Below are positions 4,305-8,605 of a stretch of 8,605 bases of DNA, piece by piece. This DNA is from Eubacterium sp. (lineage in GTDB: Bacteria > Bacillota > Clostridia > Peptostreptococcales > Anaerovoracaceae), in NCBI GenBank assembly GCA_017419895.1, contig JAFOKI010000281.1, positions 1 to 8,605 of the forward strand, read 5' to 3'. Position 1 is the first letter of the stretch. Each line of letters opens with the position of its first letter. Under the pieces are notes generated by a model. That model was not told the DNA's origin. It saw only the letters and a program-made list of their open reading frames with translations, and made no database searches. The translations under genes and the position numbers were made by a program.

Positions 4305-6980
4305 ATGGTAGAGAAGCGAAGATTTGACGGGAAGGCAAGGCTTTTTGCCGTGATTCTCGGTATTGTGACAGTGCTGGCTTTGTTGCCGCTGACAAACGGG
4401 TACAAAACTCACGCGGACAGCACTGATTTTTATGTTCCGTTAACTATAACGAGCGGATTCAACATAGACGGTATATATGATAATGGAAGTGAAAACAATG
4501 AGTCTGAGCTTGACAGTGCCGGATACTGTTACTACTCAGTTCCAAACAAAGCCGGGTCACTTCCGGCCGATGGTCTGATCACAACCAATACCGGAAGGTA
4601 TTTTCAGCTGGCTGATTATACGGGAAAGAATGTCACGCGTATTGCGAACAAGACCGATTCATATACTCTTGAATTCGATGAGGCGAGTACCGGAAAGTAC
4701 AAAAAGCTTGCTTTTCTTGTGACCGGAGGCAACAATGGCGGAACACTTAGATATACTATAAATTTCAGTGCCTCCGGCAGTACGCCCGGATCTGTTACGG
4801 GAACATTTAGTGTGCCGGACTGGTATTCAGGAAGTGAATCCATAAAAGTATATAGGTGCGGAAGATATGATTTGGGTTCAAGGTTTCCGTATGATACGCA
4901 AGAAAACTTCGGCTTGTTCGAATGCCTGGTCACTATTCCGGATGGATACCAAGCCTATAATGTCAACTCAGTTGTCGTGAAGGCAGATTCATTAACCAGT
5001 GTTGACAGCACGATATGTATTTTCGGTATTTCCGGTATAGCCGATTCGAGCAATTGCACAGTTTTATTCAATGGAAACGGTGGAATTCCTGCCGTGAAAA
5101 AAATGACTGCAGTTTTGGACGGGACGATCATTCTCCCTGAGGCGGAGTGGTATGGACATACGTTCAACGGATGGTACGATGGTGAGACCAAGGTTGGCGA
5201 AGGCGGTACACAATACACCGTCACAAAGAATACCGTTCTGACCGCGGATTGGACGGACGGTTATTATATCTGGGGTGATCAGAACTACGGCAGATATACG
5301 GAACCTGTTAAGTTGTATAAACTTGATGACGGTACGTTTGGGAAACCGGAAAGGGAAGATTGGGAGTTTGCCGGATGGGCAGCTTCACCGGCGGGACAGA
5401 TCATACCCGACAGCCAGCTCGTTTCCGGAGAAACATATTATGCAAAATGGATCAAGGGCGCATATTACATTTATATCCAGGATATACAGGTAACCGCTGA
5501 AAACTGCGGAGATATTCTTGGTGACGGTAAAGTGTCATTTGACAGAGTGACCGGGAAGCTCACTTTGAACAATGCCGTTATAAAAATAAACGATTTTGCA
5601 GGAGATGTTTTTGCAGCCGGCATATATATGGATGAGGATATCCCGGGATTCAGTATTGAGCTGAAAGGGACAAATAAAATCACACAGAGCGCAGGGATAA
5701 GAAATGAAGGTATATATGGTATAGGTTTTTTCTCTGACTGTGAGATAAAAGGGAGTGGCTCGCTTGATATAGTAATGGATCAACCTGCTGTGGCCGTAGA
5801 GGCATATGGATTGTATGCAGAAGGGAATATCACGATTGACGGCGCGAAGGTCAGCATAAATGCCGGAGTAGGAACTGATTGCACATTCGGGGTATGCATC
5901 GATAGCGATGATTATGAGCATGAAAATCTTATACTGAAAAATGGTGCGACACTGATATCCAATACGACAAAAGCTGCAAGCGATGGAGATGACAATTTTG
6001 CTGTAGTAATTGGCGCAGAGCTGAGAGTTGACAAAACTTCGTATTTCGAGGCTATCGGTAAGGGTCATGCGTTGAAAGTCAGCAGTTTTGAAGAAGACAC
6101 TTTGGATCTCGGCGCATTGGTAAATTATGCAGCTTCAAAAAACAAAGCCGATCCGTGGGACTACAGGGAGCTGTATACATACAGATATTTCCGCATGCCG
6201 TATGATCATAAGCATATATGGGATGCAGGGAAGATCACCAAACAACCGACGGTAACTGCAGATGGTGTGAAGACATTTACGTGTGTCCAGTGTAATGAAA
6301 CAAGGACCGAAGCGCTCCCGAAAACCGGCGGTTCAGACGGCACAGCATTCGGGCCGGGAGCATCAGCCGTGTCTGCTGAGGCGGCTATCCTTGCGCTCAC
6401 AAACGACAAGGATCCCAAAGGAACTGTATTCGGAACACTCCAGTTCAAAGCATCCAAGATCAAGGCAGCAAGTATCAAGCTCACTTGGAAGAAGGCGGCC
6501 GGAGCCAAGCAGTACGTCATATACGCAAACGCATGCGGCAAGGGTAAGAAATACCAGAAACTCGCGACCGTGAGCGGAACGTCAACGACGGTCAAGAAGG
6601 TCGCCGGCAAGAAACTCAAGAAGGGGACATATTACAAGTTCCTGATGGTTGCAGTCGACGCAAACAATAAGGTGGTAACGACTTCTAAGACCGTACACGC
6701 GGCTACAACCGGCGGCAAGGTTGGCAATCCGACAAAAATCACTACTAAAGCTAAGAAGAACAAAGTAACTGTCAAGGTCAAGAAGACGTTCAAACTCGCT
6801 GCAAAACAGGCGGGCAAGAAAATCAAGAAACACCGCACGGTAAGCTACGAGACTTCGAACGCTGCCGTTGCGACAGTCACAGCCAAGGGCGTGGTCAAAG
6901 GTATCAAGAAGGGTAAATGTAAAGTCTACGCATATGCCCAGAACGGAGTGTGCACAGTGATCAATGTAACGGTCAAGTAA
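4305..6980 (+). CDS. secreted multidomain surface protein (B-repeat-like, beta-rich, CxxC module, Fn3/BIG2-like C-terminus)
   Basis: This is 891 residues. A signal peptide (basic MVEKRRFDGKAR, hydrophobic 13-29, likely cleavage after THA at 37) sends it out of the cell. Residues about 40-250 look like a jelly-roll, galactose-binding-like domain (LPADG at 86, FQLADYTG, VPDW at 170). Residues 251-316 are a B-repeat-like unit (LFNGNGG, HTFNGWYDG, LTADW) and 322-382 a second, degenerate one. Residues about 386-632 start with a QDIQVT...DILGDGKVSFD..TGKLTLNNA motif seen in clostridial surface proteins and continue as glycine/asparagine-rich beta-strands, possibly a beta-helix. Residues 634-676 form an HxW...CVQC module (C660, C663) ending LPKTGG. 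Residues about 723-803 are Fn3-like and 805-891 BIG2-like and lysine-rich. No enzyme active site is seen. A carbohydrate-binding or adhesive role is inferred. The internal LPKTG is not followed by a membrane anchor. Codon use shifts near the CxxC module, as if the tail had a separate origin. Confidence 0.8.
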   Translation: MVEKRRFDGKARLFAVILGIVTVLALLPLTNGYKTHADSTDFYVPLTITSGFNIDGIYDNGSENNESELDSAGYCYYSVPNKAGSLPADGLITTNTGRYFQLADYTGKNVTRIANKTDSYTLEFDEASTGKYKKLAFLVTGGNNGGTLRYTINFSASGSTPGSVTGTFSVPDWYSGSESIKVYRCGRYDLGSRFPYDTQENFGLFECLVTIPDGYQAYNVNSVVVKADSLTSVDSTICIFGISGIADSSNCTVLFNGNGGIPAVKKMTAVLDGTIILPEAEWYGHTFNGWYDGETKVGEGGTQYTVTKNTVLTADWTDGYYIWGDQNYGRYTEPVKLYKLDDGTFGKPEREDWEFAGWAASPAGQIIPDSQLVSGETYYAKWIKGAYYIYIQDIQVTAENCGDILGDGKVSFDRVTGKLTLNNAVIKINDFAGDVFAAGIYMDEDIPGFSIELKGTNKITQSAGIRNEGIYGIGFFSDCEIKGSGSLDIVMDQPAVAVEAYGLYAEGNITIDGAKVSINAGVGTDCTFGVCIDSDDYEHENLILKNGATLISNTTKAASDGDDNFAVVIGAELRVDKTSYFEAIGKGHALKVSSFEEDTLDLGALVNYAASKNKADPWDYRELYTYRYFRMPYDHKHIWDAGKITKQPTVTADGVKTFTCVQCNETRTEALPKTGGSDGTAFGPGASAVSAEAAILALTNDKDPKGTVFGTLQFKASKIKAASIKLTWKKAAGAKQYVIYANACGKGKKYQKLATVSGTSTTVKKVAGKKLKKGTYYKFLMVAVDANNKVVTTSKTVHAATTGGKVGNPTKITTKAKKNKVTVKVKKTFKLAAKQAGKKIKKHRTVSYETSNAAVATVTAKGVVKGIKKGKCKVYAYAQNGVCTVINVTVK

Positions 6981-6998
6981 TCGATCGGACAAAACAAA

Positions 6999-7030
6999 GG
7001 CCGGAAGGGTGAACCTTCCGGCCGTATTTC
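6999..7030. terminator. bidirectional terminator between convergent genes
   Basis: GGCCGGAAGG (6999-7008) and CCTTCCGGCC (7014-7023) form a perfect 10-bp stem with loop GTGAA. A T-rich run follows on the plus strand (GTATTTCTTTTT), and on the minus strand the stem is followed by TTTGTTTTG. It lies 18 bp after the surface-protein stop and 32 bp after the aminotransferase stop, so it can serve both. Confidence 0.88.
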
Positions 7031-7055
7031 TTTTTGTGTAAGCAGTCAGCGCAGT

Positions 7056-8183
7056 CTATCTGAAGAACTCATTCACGGCAGCGATAACTTTGTCCGTGTC
7101 AGCCTCAGTCATGTCAGCGTAGAGAGGCAGTCTTAGCACGCGGTTTCCGAGGTCTTCCGTGACTGGGCAGTCCTCGGCTTTGTTGCCAAGGCGGCGGCCC
7201 ATCGGAGCGGAGTGGAGGGGTACGTAGCAGATGTAAGCCATGATCCCGCGCTCTTTCAGGAAGTCCACGAGGCGTGTGCGGGTATCGTCTGTCGGCAGCA
7301 CGATGTTGTACATGTGACCGTTATGCTCGGCATAATCAGGAACTATCGCGAGCCTGAGATCGCCGCGGTCTTCGAGCGGCTTGAGCTGTTCGTGGTAAGC
7401 GTTCCAGACGCGCATCCTCTTGTCCATGATCTCGTCGTATCTGTCGAGCTGCGCGCTCAGGATAGCGGCGAGGACGTCGGACGGAAGGAACGAGGAACCG
7501 ATATCGTGCCAGGTGTATTTGTCTGTCCAGCCTTTCAGGACCTGCCGGCGGTTGGTTCCTTTTTCGCGGATTATCTCGGCGCGGTCGAGGTATTTTTCTT
7601 CGTTGAGTACTATCGCTCCGCCTTCGCCCATGACATAGTTCTTGGTCTCGTGGAAAGAGAAGCAGCCGAACTCGGAAAGCGTGCCGGCCCAACGGCCTTT
7701 GTATTTCGAGCCGATCGCCTGGGCGGCGTCTTCTATGACGAACAGCCCGTGCTTGTCAGCGATCGCATTGATCACGTCCATGTCGCAGGGAATGCCCGCG
7801 TAGTCGACGCAGTAGATTGCTTTTGTGTTTGGCGTGATCAGGGATTCTATAAGGTTCTCATCCATATTGAACGTGTCCGGTCTGATATCGCAGAACACAG
7901 GCTTGGCTCGCCTGAGAAGGAACGCGTTGACTGTCGATGAGAATGTGAAGGAGGGGACGATGACTTCGTCGCCCGGGTCCAGATCGATAAGTATCGCCGA
8001 CATCTCGAGCGCCGTGGTGCCGGAGGTCGTGAGCAGGATGTCCTTGATCCCGAAACGTTCCCTGATCTGCTCATAAACACGCATCGTATATTTTCCGTCG
8101 CCAGAAAGCTTACTGTTGCGCATCGCGTCTATCACGTAACGCTCTTCGAGATCTGTTATCGTGGCTTTGTTGAAAGGTATCAT
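7056..8183 (-). CDS. wecE: dTDP-4-amino-4,6-dideoxygalactose transaminase (WecE/RffA-type sugar aminotransferase)
   Basis: This is 375 residues, close to E. coli WecE (376). It is a PLP-dependent DegT/DnrJ/EryC1-family enzyme that transaminates dTDP-4-dehydro-6-deoxy-D-glucose with glutamate to give dTDP-4-amino-4,6-dideoxy-D-galactose. From memory, matches to WecE run the whole length: MIPFN start, GDEVI(V/M)PS(F/Y)TF (71-81), RPDTFNMDE, EDAAQ (151-155), CFSFHETKNY with the Schiff-base lysine K181, EIIREKGTNR, DKYTWxDIGSS and LRLPLY near the end. The start is backed by AGGGGG (8196-8191) with a 7-nt spacer. It is the distal gene of an operon with the oxidoreductase 66 bp upstream, and shares a terminator with the convergent surface-protein gene. 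The product sugar probably goes into a surface polysaccharide. A close relative acting on another dTDP- or UDP-keto sugar cannot be excluded. Confidence 0.9.
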   Translation of the reverse strand: MIPFNKATITDLEERYVIDAMRNSKLSGDGKYTMRVYEQIRERFGIKDILLTTSGTTALEMSAILIDLDPGDEVIVPSFTFSSTVNAFLLRRAKPVFCDIRPDTFNMDENLIESLITPNTKAIYCVDYAGIPCDMDVINAIADKHGLFVIEDAAQAIGSKYKGRWAGTLSEFGCFSFHETKNYVMGEGGAIVLNEEKYLDRAEIIREKGTNRRQVLKGWTDKYTWHDIGSSFLPSDVLAAILSAQLDRYDEIMDKRMRVWNAYHEQLKPLEDRGDLRLAIVPDYAEHNGHMYNIVLPTDDTRTRLVDFLKERGIMAYICYVPLHSAPMGRRLGNKAEDCPVTEDLGNRVLRLPLYADMTEADTDKVIAAVNEFFR

Positions 8184-8249
8184 TTCTTTTCCCCCTGTTG
8201 ATTTTCAGCCTTTTCCCATATGTTTGAAAGGTGCCGGTTATACAGTTAC

Positions 8250-8605
8250 TCAGTCTTTGTCGAATGCCCTTATTGCGTCTATTCTCAGTGCCTGACGGAA
8301 AATCGCGTGATCGGCGGGATCGGGCATACCCTCTGAAAGAATCTGCTCGCGGGTTTTCTGCTCGTCCGCTTCAAGTTCCGCCGCGATTTTTTCAGCCGCG
8401 CGGCACTTTTCCACAAAGAGTTCTATCGAGTGCAGGAATTGGTCGTCTTCCGCAAGTTTGACCTGCTTCTCGTCAGTCGACGTCCTTATCGTTATTTCCG
8501 GAACAAAGCCCGCTCCCGCGGTAAATATCCTCGGCGCGATCAAAGTCGCTTTGCTCCCCCATACCTCAAGTGTGCACTGGTACGCGTTGTCCATGCCGAA
8601 CGAGA
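8250..8605 (-). CDS. Gfo/Idh/MocA-family oxidoreductase, C-terminal fragment (5' end outside window)
   Basis: The last 117 codons of a gene open to the window edge; an internal ATG at 8594 is not the start, because the frame continues upstream (SFG precedes it). The visible part matches the C-terminal beta-sheet domain of NAD(P)-dependent sugar oxidoreductases: FGMDNAYQCTLEVWGSKATL, then APRIFTAGAGFVPEITI and DDQFLHSIELF, followed by a helical tail ending IRAFDKD. The nucleotide-binding Rossmann half lies outside. Members next to sugar aminotransferases often reduce or oxidise NDP-keto sugars, for example NDP-hexose 3-ketoreductases. The substrate cannot be decided from this half. It is read with the downstream aminotransferase gene (66-bp gap), suggesting one pathway. 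Confidence 0.82.
   Translation of the reverse strand, partial: SFGMDNAYQCTLEVWGSKATLIAPRIFTAGAGFVPEITIRTSTDEKQVKLAEDDQFLHSIELFVEKCRAAEKIAAELEADEQKTREQILSEGMPDPADHAIFRQALRIDAIRAFDKD

Noticed and set aside
6316..6335. LPKTG as a working sortase anchor
   Set aside because: No hydrophobic segment or basic tail follows; 215 more residues of folded domains come after it.
7212..7940. 242-codon plus-strand open frame opposite the aminotransferase gene
   Set aside because: It lies wholly antisense to a confidently identified gene, has no recognisable motif or ribosome site, and is explained by the codon bias of the real gene.
8250..8594. Complete 114-residue protein starting at ATG 8594
   Set aside because: The frame is open upstream to the window edge and the sequence is the C-terminal domain of a larger oxidoreductase, so this ATG is internal.

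Overview
The window looks like chromosome from an anaerobic Bacillota (class Clostridia, Lachnospiraceae-like gut or rumen bacterium). This is inferred from moderate GC, strong Gram-positive Shine-Dalgarno sites, secreted proteins with InlB-type (Listeria-Bacteroides/Flg_new) B-repeats, and a C-terminal Fn3 + BIG2 lysine-rich module typical of clostridial surface proteins. No mobile element, CRISPR array, tRNA or rRNA was found.

Layout. Positions 1-129 (minus) hold the first 43 codons of malQ (4-alpha-glucanotransferase), cut by the window edge; this gene is easy to miss because it is so short here. It is divergent from asnS (365-1759, plus), a complete asparaginyl-tRNA synthetase ending in a GC-rich terminator, with a second perfect GC hairpin just beyond. 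Next come two plus-strand genes for exported proteins. The first (2043-3950) has three InlB B-repeats fused to a complete GH105/GH88-type unsaturated glucuronyl/galacturonyl hydrolase domain. The second (4305-6980) is an 891-residue mosaic surface protein: signal peptide, jelly-roll-like region, two B-repeat-like units, a beta-rich region, a CxxC module, Fn3-like and BIG2-like domains. The 354 bp between them carries direct repeats and two hairpins.

A perfect hairpin at 6999-7023 separates this block from a convergent minus-strand operon: a WecE/RffA-type dTDP-4-dehydro-6-deoxyglucose aminotransferase (7056-8183), preceded by the C-terminal part of a Gfo/Idh/MocA-family oxidoreductase (8250 to the window edge). 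These two probably make a nucleotide-activated amino-deoxysugar for a surface polysaccharide.

How the genes fit together: asnS and malQ are housekeeping or central carbon genes. The middle pair is extracellular carbohydrate processing or binding, and the right-hand pair is cell-surface glycan synthesis. I see no multi-gene defence or other clearly new system. The most unusual item is the exported B-repeat/GH105 fusion, followed by the mosaic surface protein and the possible shared regulatory words upstream of both exported-protein genes.
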